From DASQPA01 sp963757335 (GTDB lineage Bacteria > Acidobacteriota > Thermoanaerobaculia > Multivoradales > UBA5704), in contig CAVWRJ010000024.1 in NCBI GenBank assembly GCA_963757335.1, positions 248,001 through 312,000 of the forward strand: DNA of 64,000 bases, written 5' to 3'. Both the position numbers and the translations under genes were made by a program. Below are positions 1 through 8,313 of this stretch, piece after piece (the stretch's first letter is position 1; each line of letters begins with the position of its first letter). The notes beneath the pieces are model-generated. The model was not told the DNA's origin, made no database searches, and saw nothing but the letters and a program-made list of their open reading frames with translations.

Positions 1-385
1 CCGGCGGCTCGCCGGCGGCGAGCGGCGCCTCCGGCAGGGGCAGCACCCGCCGCGACCAGACCGAGCGGCGCAGGTTGGCGGCGACGCCGCAGGCGAGGTC
101 CCAGAGATATCGCTTGAGCTCAGGGAGAGCCGGGGCACCGGCGGGCTGGTCGGCGAGGACGCCGCGGAGCAGGCGCGCTCCGTCGCGGAGGCAGAGGAGA
201 AAGGTCTCCTGGAGAACATCGGCGGCGTCGGGACCGCCGGGATAGCCGTAGCGCCGGCCGAGGCGCCGATAGAGGTCGGGAGCGACGGTGTCGTAGAGCC
301 AGGCGGCGGCATCGGGATCGCCGGCGGCCAGGCGCTCGGCGATCTCGTGGGCCTCGGGATCGTCAGCGCCAGCGATGTCGCGCAC
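1..385 (-). CDS. RNA polymerase sigma factor, ECF/sigma-70 region 2 type (partial, 3' end off window)
   Basis: The minus strand reads open from the left edge to about 385. The product contains a region-2-like stretch: an acidic N-terminus, then LYRRLGRRYG followed by DAADVLQETFLLCLRDG, which resembles the sigma-70 core-binding helix. The C-terminal DNA-binding region 4 would lie outside the window. A GTG at 385 is a plausible start, but the frame stays open further upstream, so the start is uncertain. Family assignment is from motif resemblance only; target promoters cannot be inferred. Confidence 0.6.
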   Translation of the reverse strand, partial: MRDIAGADDPEAHEIAERLAAGDPDAAAWLYDTVAPDLYRRLGRRYGYPGGPDAADVLQETFLLCLRDGARLLRGVLADQPAGAPALPELKRYLWDLACGVAANLRRSVWSRRVLPLPEAPLAAGEPP

Positions 386-459
386 GGCGTGATCGTAGCC
401 GAAGCGATCAGAGAGCGGAAGCCGGCTTCCCGCCCTGCCGGCCGGGGGTACGGGGTCCG

Positions 460-503
460 TTTGAACCTGCGAGCGGGCTCCTTCGGGCGCTTCGCGCAGC
501 CAG
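460..503 (+). repeat. REP-like interspersed repeat, copy 1
   Basis: Shares the core GGGCTCCTTCGGGCGCTTCG and flanking bases with copies near 15851 and (inverted) 35796. It lies in the gap between the partial sigma factor gene and the GH5 gene. This copy diverges slightly at its ends (gcagccag instead of gcggccag). Confidence 0.75.
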
Positions 504-607
504 TCGCTCGTCCCGGGGGGCAATCGTCGTTCCCGGTGACTCCCACTGGATTGGAAGCAGTCACGGCGGTGCAAGACGCCCGCCGTCCATCCCGGGAGTC
601 ATGAAAG

Positions 608-2443
608 ATGAAGACGATGACGAGAGGTTTGAAGAACGCCCAAGGAATCCTTGCCGTATGCCGTGGGATCGTACCGCTGGTCCTCTGTTGCATCCTCCTG
701 CTGCTGGCTGCACGCGGCGCGTCGGCGCAGAAGTTCGATCCCTACGGCGACCCGGTGCCGGACGTGGGGGGAGGCGCCGTCCTCCCCGACACCGACAATC
801 CGGCCGACCCCGCGGGCACCCCGATCCCGTCCACCGATAAACCGTCCCCTCTCCCGCCGGCCGGCTCCCTCGTCACGACGAGCGGTGGACACTTCTCGGT
901 CGACGGCCACCCCTTCCGCCATGTCGGCATCAACGAGGTGGACTACGTCTACGAGGGCGGTCAGAACACCGACCTGTGGAACGACACCTATACCCTGAGG
1001 CAGGGCGGGGTCAAGCAGATCCGCGTCATCCTGGCCAACGACGCACTGTCGAACGACACCATCATGGCCGATCTGGAGGACGCCCTGGGCGTGGCCTGGA
1101 GCCGCGGCATCCGGGTCACCGTCGCGCTCACCAACTTCTACTACGGCACCCATTACGGCCACAACGCCAACGGCGGGCACACGGCGGTGGCGGGGGACGC
1201 GCATTACTACACCGATACCTGCTGTGGCGGCGTCCAACTGCTCAACCACGCCTGGCTCGCGGGCGGCTACAACGACAATTACAAGCCTTTCGTCCGGGCC
1301 GTGGTCGGCCGCTTCGCCGGCGACCCCCGCATCTTCGCCTGGGAGATCGGCAACGAGATCGGAGCTCCCAATGGAGACGTCGAGGCCGCCATCGCCTTCT
1401 ATCGGGACATGGCGCTGACGATCAAGGGGATCGATCCCGGCCACATGGTCACCACCGGCATCATCTGCACCCAGTGGCTGCCGCTCACCACCCAGGATCA
1501 GAAGTTGCGCCTCTATCAGTACATGGATTACCTGGTGGAGCATCACTACGATCCCAACTCGCCGAACCCGGGGGACCTCTCGGACAACCAGCTCGCCGCC
1601 ACGCTCAACAAGCCGCTGGTGATCGAAGAGTACGGCGTCAACCAGAACGTGGCGCCGTACAACACGGATCACAACCGCATCATGCCGACCGTCTCCGATT
1701 TCTTCGACTGGGCCTACGCCACAGAGCCCTACAAGCAGGCGGACGCGGTGATGATCTGGGGCGTCGACTTCGGTTGGGATCACGGCAGCGGCGATCGGAA
1801 CTTCGGCCCCTGGGAGCAGAACCTCTCGAACGACTACCTCCAGCTCTGGCGCGAGACGGCCGACTGGGCGCGGGTCTCCCCCCGTTACTCGGACGTGCCG
1901 GCCGGCGACACCTTTTACACCTACATCGAGTGCCTGTCGAACCACCGGGCGGTCAACGGTCTCTTCAACTGGGTGAACGACAGCGCCAACGACCAGTTCC
2001 AGCCCGGCGCCACGGTGACCCGGGCCGACGCGGTCAAGGCGATCGTGCGGGCCATGGGCTTCCCGCTCCAGTTCCCCGCCAGCGCCACCTTCACCGACGT
2101 GCCGCGGAGCAGCCCCTACTTCCGCTACATCGAGACCGCCGTTGCCTACGGGATCATCAGCGGTTACGGGGACCACACCTTCCGACCCGACAACCCCCTC
2201 ACCCGGGGCCAGATGTGCAAAGTGATCGTCGTCGCCGGGATGGTGAAGTACGGCTGGCCGATCAACACGGCCGGCGGCCCGCACTTCGTCGACGTTCCAG
2301 TGGGCTCGACGTTCTACGTCTACGTGGAGACCGCCTTCAACCGCCAGATCGTGAGCGGCTACGGCAGCTACTTCTATCCCAACAACAACACCACTCGCGG
2401 TCAGTTCGCGAAGATGTTGTCCCAGGCCATTTCGTGTAGCTAG
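608..2443 (+). CDS. Secreted glycoside hydrolase family 5-like enzyme with three C-terminal SLH domains
   Basis: A 611-residue exported protein. Residues 1-40 are a signal peptide with a long hydrophobic core ending near ASA-Q. A (beta/alpha)8-type catalytic domain follows at about 90-420. AWEIGNE (Glu250) matches the GH5 acid/base strand and VIEEYG (Glu341) the nucleophile strand, so endo-beta-glucanase or mannanase activity is likely but the substrate is not determined. Residues about 425-611 are three S-layer-homology repeats (YSDVPAG, FTDVPRS, FVDVPVG, each followed by an N/R-TRG or TRAD segment) that would attach the enzyme non-covalently to the cell surface. The ATG at 608 gives the complete signal peptide. 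The stop overlaps the stop of the convergent COG2509 gene by 3 bases. SLH anchoring is best known from Firmicutes, Cyanobacteria and Deinococcus-Thermus, so it is notable here. Confidence 0.85.
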   Translation: MKTMTRGLKNAQGILAVCRGIVPLVLCCILLLLAARGASAQKFDPYGDPVPDVGGGAVLPDTDNPADPAGTPIPSTDKPSPLPPAGSLVTTSGGHFSVDGHPFRHVGINEVDYVYEGGQNTDLWNDTYTLRQGGVKQIRVILANDALSNDTIMADLEDALGVAWSRGIRVTVALTNFYYGTHYGHNANGGHTAVAGDAHYYTDTCCGGVQLLNHAWLAGGYNDNYKPFVRAVVGRFAGDPRIFAWEIGNEIGAPNGDVEAAIAFYRDMALTIKGIDPGHMVTTGIICTQWLPLTTQDQKLRLYQYMDYLVEHHYDPNSPNPGDLSDNQLAATLNKPLVIEEYGVNQNVAPYNTDHNRIMPTVSDFFDWAYATEPYKQADAVMIWGVDFGWDHGSGDRNFGPWEQNLSNDYLQLWRETADWARVSPRYSDVPAGDTFYTYIECLSNHRAVNGLFNWVNDSANDQFQPGATVTRADAVKAIVRAMGFPLQFPASATFTDVPRSSPYFRYIETAVAYGIISGYGDHTFRPDNPLTRGQMCKVIVVAGMVKYGWPINTAGGPHFVDVPVGSTFYVYVETAFNRQIVSGYGSYFYPNNNTTRGQFAKMLSQAISCS

Positions 2444-4113
2444 GTAGGAATGCGAGAGGGAGAGTCGAGCGGCGGCGGTTCCGAAGGAAGCCCGGGGGGG
2501 CGACCGGAGGAGCCGCCGCCGTTTTTTACCATGCTCAAGGCGACCGCTTCCGCCACCCGGATGCCGTCGACGGCGGCGGAGAGGATGCCCCCGGCATAGC
2601 CGGCTCCCTCGCCGGCGGGATAGAGGCCTTCCGTGTGGAGGCTCTCGAAGCCGGCGTTGCGCCGGATCCGGATGGGCGAGGAGGTCCGCGTTTCGACGCC
2701 GGTGAGCAATGCATCGTTCATCGCGAAGCCGCGGATCTTTTTGTCGAAGACCGGCAGGGCCTCACGGATCGCCGCGATCGCGTAGTCCGGCAGGCTGGTG
2801 CTCAAATCTCCCAGGCGTACACCGGGCTTGTAGGACGGCAGGACCGAACCGAGTTTCGTCGAGGGCCGGCCGGCGAGAAAGTCGCCGACGAGTTGGGCGG
2901 GCGCCTCGTAGGTGCCGCCGCCGAGCGCGAAGGCGCGCTCCTCCAAGCGGCGTTGAAAGTCGATGCCGGCGAGCGGGCCGCCGGGATAGTCCTCGGGGGT
3001 GATGCCGACGACGATCCCGCTGTTGGCGTTTCTCTCATCCCGTGAATATTGGCTCATCCCGTTGGTGACCACCCGCCCGGGCTCGGAAGCCGCGGCCACC
3101 ACGGTGCCGCCCGGACACATGCAGAAGCTGTAGACCGAGCGGCCGTTGGCGCAGTGGTGAACGAGCTTGTAATCGGCGGCGCCCAAGAGCGGGTTCCCGG
3201 CCTGATCCCCGAAGCGGCAGCGATCGATGAGCGATTGCGGATGTTCGATCCGAAACCCGATCGAAAAGGGCTTGGCCTCGATGTAGATGCCCTGGCGGTG
3301 GAGCCGCTCAAAGGTATCCCGGGCGCTGTGGCCGACCGCCAGGATCACATGATCGGCCGCCAGATGCTGTCCATCGGCGAGGACCACTCCCCGGATCTTT
3401 CCATCCTCCAGAACCAGATCCTCGACCCGGGCGCGGAAACGGATCTCGCCGCCCAGGGATTCGATCTTCGCCCGCATGGTCTCGACCATCTTCACCAGCC
3501 GGAAGGTGCCGATGTGGGGCTTGTTGACGTAGAGGATTTCAGGCGGGGCGCCGGCCGCGACGAACTCGGTCAGCACCTTGCGCCCGAGGTGCCCGGGGTC
3601 CTTGATCTGGCTGTAGAGCTTGCCGTCCGAAAAGGTGCCGGCGCCGCCTTCGCCGAACTGGACGTTCGATTCCGGATCGAGGAACCCCTGGCGCCAGAAG
3701 CCGAAGGTGTCGACCGTCCGCTGGCGCACCTCTTTCCCGCGCTCCAAAATGATCGGTCGAAATCCCATCTCCGCGAGGACCAGGCCGGCGAAGAGGCCGC
3801 AGGGCCCGACGCCGACGACGAGGGGCCGCAAGGTCAGGTTTTCCGGCGCCCGGGTCGGGAGGCGATAGGTCGTGTCGGGGGTCGGGGCGACGTGGGGATT
3901 CCGGCGCCCTAGGATCTCGGCTTCCCGGGGCGTCTCGACGTCCAGGTGATAGATGAGGGCGATCGCCCCCCTCTTTCGGGCATCGAAGCTGCGGCGAAAG
4001 ATCGAATAGCTGGAGAGATCCTGCTGCTCAATCCCCAGCTCTTTGAGAACAGCGGTCCGCAGCTCTGCTTCCGAATGATCTAAAGGGAGCCTTACCTCGG
4101 TGAGCCGCAACAT
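2440..4113 (-). CDS. FAD-dependent oxidoreductase of the COG2509 family
   Basis: A 557-residue cytoplasmic flavoprotein of the uncharacterised NAD(P)/FAD-dependent dehydrogenase family COG2509. A small N-terminal domain (residues 1-85) precedes the dinucleotide-binding motif VVGVGPCGLFAGL at about 97. Further matches are the ERGKEV segment, FGEGGAGTFSDGKL, the CMCPGGTVV loop and the C-terminal AGEGAGYAGGILSAAVDG that closes the FAD site. The length is usual for the family. The extreme C-terminus (after MVKNG) is a Gly/Pro/Ser-rich tail without family similarity. The physiological substrate is unknown. It is convergent with the GH5 gene. Confidence 0.85.
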   Translation of the reverse strand: MLRLTEVRLPLDHSEAELRTAVLKELGIEQQDLSSYSIFRRSFDARKRGAIALIYHLDVETPREAEILGRRNPHVAPTPDTTYRLPTRAPENLTLRPLVVGVGPCGLFAGLVLAEMGFRPIILERGKEVRQRTVDTFGFWRQGFLDPESNVQFGEGGAGTFSDGKLYSQIKDPGHLGRKVLTEFVAAGAPPEILYVNKPHIGTFRLVKMVETMRAKIESLGGEIRFRARVEDLVLEDGKIRGVVLADGQHLAADHVILAVGHSARDTFERLHRQGIYIEAKPFSIGFRIEHPQSLIDRCRFGDQAGNPLLGAADYKLVHHCANGRSVYSFCMCPGGTVVAAASEPGRVVTNGMSQYSRDERNANSGIVVGITPEDYPGGPLAGIDFQRRLEERAFALGGGTYEAPAQLVGDFLAGRPSTKLGSVLPSYKPGVRLGDLSTSLPDYAIAAIREALPVFDKKIRGFAMNDALLTGVETRTSSPIRIRRNAGFESLHTEGLYPAGEGAGYAGGILSAAVDGIRVAEAVALSMVKNGGGSSGRPPGLPSEPPPLDSPSRIPT

Positions 4114-4142
4114 GGAAGATCGTTCGCGCGCCGCGGACGCCT

Positions 4143-5525
4143 TTACAGCAGCATGCTCGCCAGGTTGGCGAGCTCCGAGCGCTCCCCCTTGTCGAGGTTG
4201 ACGTGGGAGTAGAGCGGATTGCCCTTCAGGCGGTCGATCAGGTAGGAGAGGCCGTTGCTCGTGGCGTCCAGATAGGGGGTGTCGATCTGGAAGATGTCGC
4301 CGGTCAGAACGATCTTCGTGTGCTCGCCGGCCCGGGTGATGATCGTCTTCACCTCGTGCGGGGTCAGGTTCTGCGCCTCGTCGACGATGAAGATGACGTT
4401 CGAGAGGCTCCGGCCGCGGATGTAGGCGAGCGGCACGATGTGGAGCTTCTCGGTGTCGACTAACTCCTCGACTTTTTTATACTCGCGGTCTTTTTCGGTG
4501 TACTGGTTCTTGATGATCCCCAGGTTGTCCCACAGCGGCTGCATGTAGGGGTTGATCTTCGAGTGGATGTCGCCGGGGAGGAAGCCGATATCCCGGTTCG
4601 ACAGGGGGACGATGGGGCGGGCCAGATAGATCTGGCGGAAGAGCCGGCGCTGCTCGATGGCGCCGGCGAGCGCCAGGAGGGTCTTCCCGGTGCCCGCCGC
4701 GCCGGAGATGGTGACCAAGAGCGACTCCGGGTTCATCACCGCGTGGAGGGCGAAGGTCTGCTCGGCGTTTCGCGGGCTGATCCCGTAGGCCAGGGGCTTG
4801 ACCACCCGCTCCAGGCGGTCGGTCGTCGGGCTGTAGACGGCGAGCGCCGAGTTGGTGCTGCTTTTGAGGACGTAGTAGTGGTTGGCGAGCGGCTGGGCGG
4901 GGAGCACCAGGGACCAGGGGATCTGCTCCTCGCGATAGAGGCGGTCGATGGCGCCTGGGTCCTCGACCTCGACGTCGCTCTTGCCCTTGTAGAGGTGGTC
5001 GACGTCCTTGATCTTGACCGTCTCGTAGTCCTCGGCCGGCAGGTTGAGCGCCCGCGCCTTCAGGCGCAGGTTGATGTCCTTGCTGACCAGGATGACCTTG
5101 CGGTCCGGCATCGACCGGGTGAGCCCCAGGGCGGTGTTCAAGATCCGGTGGTCGGCCTTCTTCGAGCCGAAGATGGCCGATGCGTCCTGATAGCCGTCCT
5201 GGTGCCCGTTCCCCCCTGCTCCCCCTGCCCTTCCGGCGCCCTCCCCCTCGGTGACGACGCGGAACCGGCCGCGCGCCGCTCCGTCCAGGGGGATCCAGTC
5301 CTGGAGCATGTTGTGGTCGGAGAGCTTGTCGAGCTGGCGGATGAACTCGCGGGCCTGGAGGTTTAAGACCGAGTTGCCCTTCTTGAAGCTGTCGAGCTCC
5401 TCGAGCACCGTGATGGGGATCGCCACGTCATGCTCCTGGAAGCTCTGGAGGGCGTTCCAGTCGTAGAGGATGACGGAGGTATCGAGGACGAAGATCTTCT
5501 TCTGCTTGGCGGTCTCTTCGGGCAT
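4143..5525 (-). CDS. PhoH family protein with N-terminal PIN domain
   Basis: A 460-residue protein. Residues 10-150 are a PIN ribonuclease domain (VLDTSVILYD, ITVLEELDSFK, VILVSKDINLR acidic triad). Residues about 240-460 are a PhoH ATPase/helicase-like domain with Walker A GAAGTGKT (about 275) and Walker B FIVDEAQNL (about 372). PIN-PhoH (PhoH2-type) proteins are linked to RNA unwinding and cleavage. The ATG at 5525 is chosen because it is preceded by AGGAG at good spacing and the PIN motif starts right after it; a longer reading frame upstream only runs antisense to the divergent antiporter gene. A Gly-rich insert at about 95-110 separates PIN elements. Confidence 0.88.
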   Translation of the reverse strand: MPEETAKQKKIFVLDTSVILYDWNALQSFQEHDVAIPITVLEELDSFKKGNSVLNLQAREFIRQLDKLSDHNMLQDWIPLDGAARGRFRVVTEGEGAGRAGGAGGNGHQDGYQDASAIFGSKKADHRILNTALGLTRSMPDRKVILVSKDINLRLKARALNLPAEDYETVKIKDVDHLYKGKSDVEVEDPGAIDRLYREEQIPWSLVLPAQPLANHYYVLKSSTNSALAVYSPTTDRLERVVKPLAYGISPRNAEQTFALHAVMNPESLLVTISGAAGTGKTLLALAGAIEQRRLFRQIYLARPIVPLSNRDIGFLPGDIHSKINPYMQPLWDNLGIIKNQYTEKDREYKKVEELVDTEKLHIVPLAYIRGRSLSNVIFIVDEAQNLTPHEVKTIITRAGEHTKIVLTGDIFQIDTPYLDATSNGLSYLIDRLKGNPLYSHVNLDKGERSELANLASMLL

Positions 5526-5607
5526 AGGCTCCTGGCGGGTCACTCCCGGGTGTCCAAAGAGAGGGTAGCCGAAGCGGCGGGGGGAGGCAAACGGATAAGA
5601 TCCCGCG

Positions 5608-6721
5608 ATGCGGCGCCTCTTGAAGCCCTCCCTCGACTGGCTGCTGGTCTTCCTGCCGGTCACCCTGGCGGTCGAGGTCCTGGCGCCGCGCCAGCACATC
5701 CTCCTCTTCTTCTCGGCGGCGGCCGCGATCGTCCCGCTCGCCGGCTGGCTGGGGCGGGCGACCGAGCATCTGGCGGAGCGCGCCGGGGCGGGAGTGGGGG
5801 CGCTTTTGAACGCCACCTTCGGCAATGCGGCGGAGCTCATCATCGGTCTCCTCGCCCTGCACAAGGGCCTCCGCGGGGTGGTCAAGGCGTCGCTCACCGG
5901 CTCGATCATCGGCAACGTCCTTCTGGTCCTCGGCGCCGCGGCGCTCGCCGGGGGGCTGCGCTTCCATCATCAGCGCTTCAACCGCTCGGGGGCGCGGAGC
6001 CAGGCGACGATGCTGATCCTCGCCGCCATCGCCCTCATCATGCCCGCCGCCTACCACCACCTGAACGGCTTGCGGGGAAGGCCGCTCGAAGGGCGGATGT
6101 CGCTCGCCATCTCGATCGTCCTCCTCGTCGTCTACGCCTGCAGCCTGGTGTTCTCGCTCCGCACCCACAAGCAGCTCTTCGACGGCGGCGCGGGTCCGGC
6201 GGAGGGAGGGGACGAGGAGGAATGCCAGGAAGGCCCATGGGCCGGTGGAGCCCGCGTGGAGCCTCGGCCGCGCGCTCGGGGTCCTCGCCGGCTCGACCGC
6301 CCTCGTCGCCTGGATGTCGGAGATCCTGGTCGGGGCGGTGGGGGAGACCGCCAAGGAGCTCGGGATGACCGAGCTCTTCATCGGCGTTTTCGTGGTGGCG
6401 ATCGTCGGCAACGCCGCCGAGCACTCGACCGCGGTTTTGATGGCGCGGGCCAACAAGATGGAGATCGCCCTGGGGATCGCGGTGGGGAGCAGCGTGCAGA
6501 TCGCTCTCCTCGTCGCCCCGGTGCTGGTGATCGCCTCCTACTTCCTGGGCCCGGCGCCGATGGATCTCGTCTTCACCCCGGCGGAGGTCCTCTCGGTGGG
6601 CCTCTCGGTCGTCCTCGCCGCGCAGATTGCGGGGGACGGCGAGTCCAACTGGCTCGAAGGGGTGCAGCTCCTCGCCGTCTACGTCATTCTCGCCATCGTC
6701 TTCTTCTTCATTCCGGGCTAG
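5608..6721 (+). CDS. cax: Calcium/proton exchanger, CaCA family (frame break near 6200-6240)
   Basis: Integral membrane Ca2+/H+ antiporter. The first half (from 5608) carries the alpha-1 motif GALLNATFGNAAELIIG and about five membrane helices. The second half (in frame from about 6230) carries the alpha-2 motif GNAAEHSTAVLMARANK and the remaining helices. The reading frame shifts by +1 in the hydrophilic, acidic central loop between 6200 and 6240, exactly where CaCA proteins have a variable linker. Both halves are otherwise intact and the combined length (about 370 residues) is normal for bacterial Cax. A one-base sequence error is the simplest explanation; a genuine split is possible. It is divergent from phoH and 3 bases upstream of the EamA transporter gene. 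Confidence 0.8.
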
Positions 6722-6724
6722 AGC

Positions 6725-7648
6725 GTGAGCGAAGAGACGGCGAAGGGTACGGGGCTCGTCCCCCGGCTCCAGGTGCTGGGCGCCGCGGCGCTCTTCTCGA
6801 CCGGCGGGGCGGCGATCAAGGCGGTCCATCTGACCGGGGTGCAGGTGGCCTGCCTGCGCTCCGGGATCGCGGCGGTCACCTTACTTCTACTCCTGCCGGC
6901 GGCGCGGCGGCGGCCCACGGCCAAGGGGTTCGCGGTGAGCGTCGCCTACGCCCTCACCATGGTCCTCTTCGTCCTCGCCAACAAGCTCACCACCTCGGCC
7001 GCGACGATCTTTCTCCAGGATGCCTCGCCCCTCTACGTCCTCCTCCTCGGCCCCTGGCTGCTCCACGAGCCGATCCGCCGTCGCGACCTCGCCTTCATGG
7101 TGGCGCTCGCCGCCGGCCTCTGCCTCTTCTTCGTCGGCGTGGACCCCGCCTCGGCGACCGCCCCCGACCCCTTCCGCGGCGACCTCCTCGCCATCCTCTC
7201 CGGGCTCTTCTGGGCCTTGACCGTCGTCGGCTTCCGCTTTCTCGGCAGGGGGGAGGGCGGTGTTGGGGATGGAGAGGAGGGTGGAGGAGGGGCGACGGCA
7301 GCGGTCCTCGGCAACGTCCTCGCCTGCCTCTTCTGCCTGCCCGCCGCCCTGCCGATCTCGACGATCGCCGCGGCGCGGCCGGTGGACTGGGCGATCCTCG
7401 GTTACCTGGGGGTCTTCCAGATCGGCCTCGCCTACGTCTTCTTGACCCGGGCGCTCGAAAAGGTTCCGGCCTTCGAGGCCGCCCTCCTCCTCTTGCTCGA
7501 ACCGGTGCTCAACCCCATCTGGTCCTGGCTCGTCCACGGCGAGCGGCCGAGCGCCTGGTCGTTCGCCGGGGGCGGGGTGATCCTGGCGGCGACGGTGATC
7601 AAGAGCTGGGTGGATGTGCGGGGGCGGGGGGCGGTCGGTCCGGCGTAG
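6725..7648 (+). CDS. DMT superfamily (EamA) transporter
   Basis: A 307-residue inner-membrane protein with about ten predicted hydrophobic helices arranged as two EamA repeats. The first is at residues 15-140 (FSTGGAAIKAVHLTG, ASPLYVLLLGPWLLHEP) and the second at 160-295 (LSGLFWALTVVGFRFLG, FEAALLLLLEPVLNPIWSWL). The substrate is unknown; the family exports amino acids or other metabolites. A GTG start 3 bases after the antiporter stop suggests co-transcription. A Gly/Glu-rich hydrophilic loop at about 177-190 separates the two halves. Confidence 0.85.
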   Translation: MSEETAKGTGLVPRLQVLGAAALFSTGGAAIKAVHLTGVQVACLRSGIAAVTLLLLLPAARRRPTAKGFAVSVAYALTMVLFVLANKLTTSAATIFLQDASPLYVLLLGPWLLHEPIRRRDLAFMVALAAGLCLFFVGVDPASATAPDPFRGDLLAILSGLFWALTVVGFRFLGRGEGGVGDGEEGGGGATAAVLGNVLACLFCLPAALPISTIAAARPVDWAILGYLGVFQIGLAYVFLTRALEKVPAFEAALLLLLEPVLNPIWSWLVHGERPSAWSFAGGGVILAATVIKSWVDVRGRGAVGPA

Positions 7649-7705
7649 GAGGGGCAACCGACGAGGCGGCTCCGTCTCCAACCGCCGCTCTTGGATGGTG
7701 ACGAA

Positions 7706-7927
7706 TCATGCCGCGTAACGGATGATTTCCAGTTCCGCGCTCGGATCTGCCCGCTCTAAGATCGCGTCAACCCGTTGCACGACCGCGTCCTCCAGAGCGT
7801 ACTCGCTGCAGCTCTCACACTGAAGGACGGGGAGAGCTTTCACAATGACGATGGTCGTCTCGCTGAGCTTGAAGGGTAGATCTGTGACCACAGGGACCAA
7901 GATCGAGCCGCAGACATGGCACTTCAA
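7706..7927 (-). CDS. YgiT-type zinc finger protein, putative antitoxin of a DUF4258 toxin
   Basis: A 73-residue protein starting KCHVCGS with a second Cys pair CESCSE, i.e. a CxxC...CxxC zinc site as in the N-terminal half of MqsA/YgiT antitoxins. It has no HTH domain, as in many short YgiT proteins. The TTG start at 7927 is chosen because it overlaps the upstream stop (TTGA) and has GAGGAGG five bases before it. An ATG at 7960 would add 11 residues that homologues are not expected to have. Encoded directly after and coupled to a DUF4258 gene, a common toxin-antitoxin arrangement. Confidence 0.75.
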   Translation of the reverse strand: MKCHVCGSILVPVVTDLPFKLSETTIVIVKALPVLQCESCSEYALEDAVVQRVDAILERADPSAELEIIRYAA

Positions 7928-8265
7928 GGCATCCTCCTCGTTTTCAAGTCTTGCTCCCAATCTTTCGGATCAGGCTGATAGGCAGTGACGACGCGCAGGT
8001 TGTCGTCTTCGACATCGACAGCGAAGAGCACGTGGAAGACCATACCGTCTGCCCGCCCATATACGAGATAGCTGGGAAGGTACTTGTCATTTGGGTAGCT
8101 CTCGATGATCTCGAAGACATCGACTGCGTTCAGGATCGACGTTCGCTCGATGAACCTTTTGCGGAGGCGCATGTTGGCGTGATATGTCCAAAGGAGCTTG
8201 CGTTGCCTCACGCATCGTCGGATGAAGTCGAGGGGAGGGTCCGGGAGTAGGCGCTCGGTAGGCAT
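7924..8265 (-). CDS. DUF4258 domain protein, putative RelE/BrnT-like toxin
   Basis: A 113-residue small protein of the DUF4258 type: the YHANMRLRKRFI helix, IIESYPNDKYLPSYLVYG strands, and the C-terminal DDNLRVVTAYQPDPKDW typical of this group. DUF4258 proteins are related to the RelE/BrnT fold and often pair with YgiT zinc-finger antitoxins, so a mRNA-interferase-type toxin is the best guess. The stop is embedded in the start codon of the antitoxin gene. The ATG at 8265 is the likely start; no strong ribosome-binding site is visible. Confidence 0.72.
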   Translation of the reverse strand: MPTERLLPDPPLDFIRRCVRQRKLLWTYHANMRLRKRFIERTSILNAVDVFEIIESYPNDKYLPSYLVYGRADGMVFHVLFAVDVEDDNLRVVTAYQPDPKDWEQDLKTRRMP

Positions 8266-8313
8266 GAGATCTCGGCCCGTCTCCAGACCGTAGTATACCT
8301 GTCGCCCGCTTTT

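Noticed and set aside
599..2284. Long open frame on the minus strand opposite the GH5 gene
   Set aside because: High-GC third-position shadow; Val/Gly/Asp-rich with no motif, while the plus strand has signal peptide, catalytic and SLH motifs.
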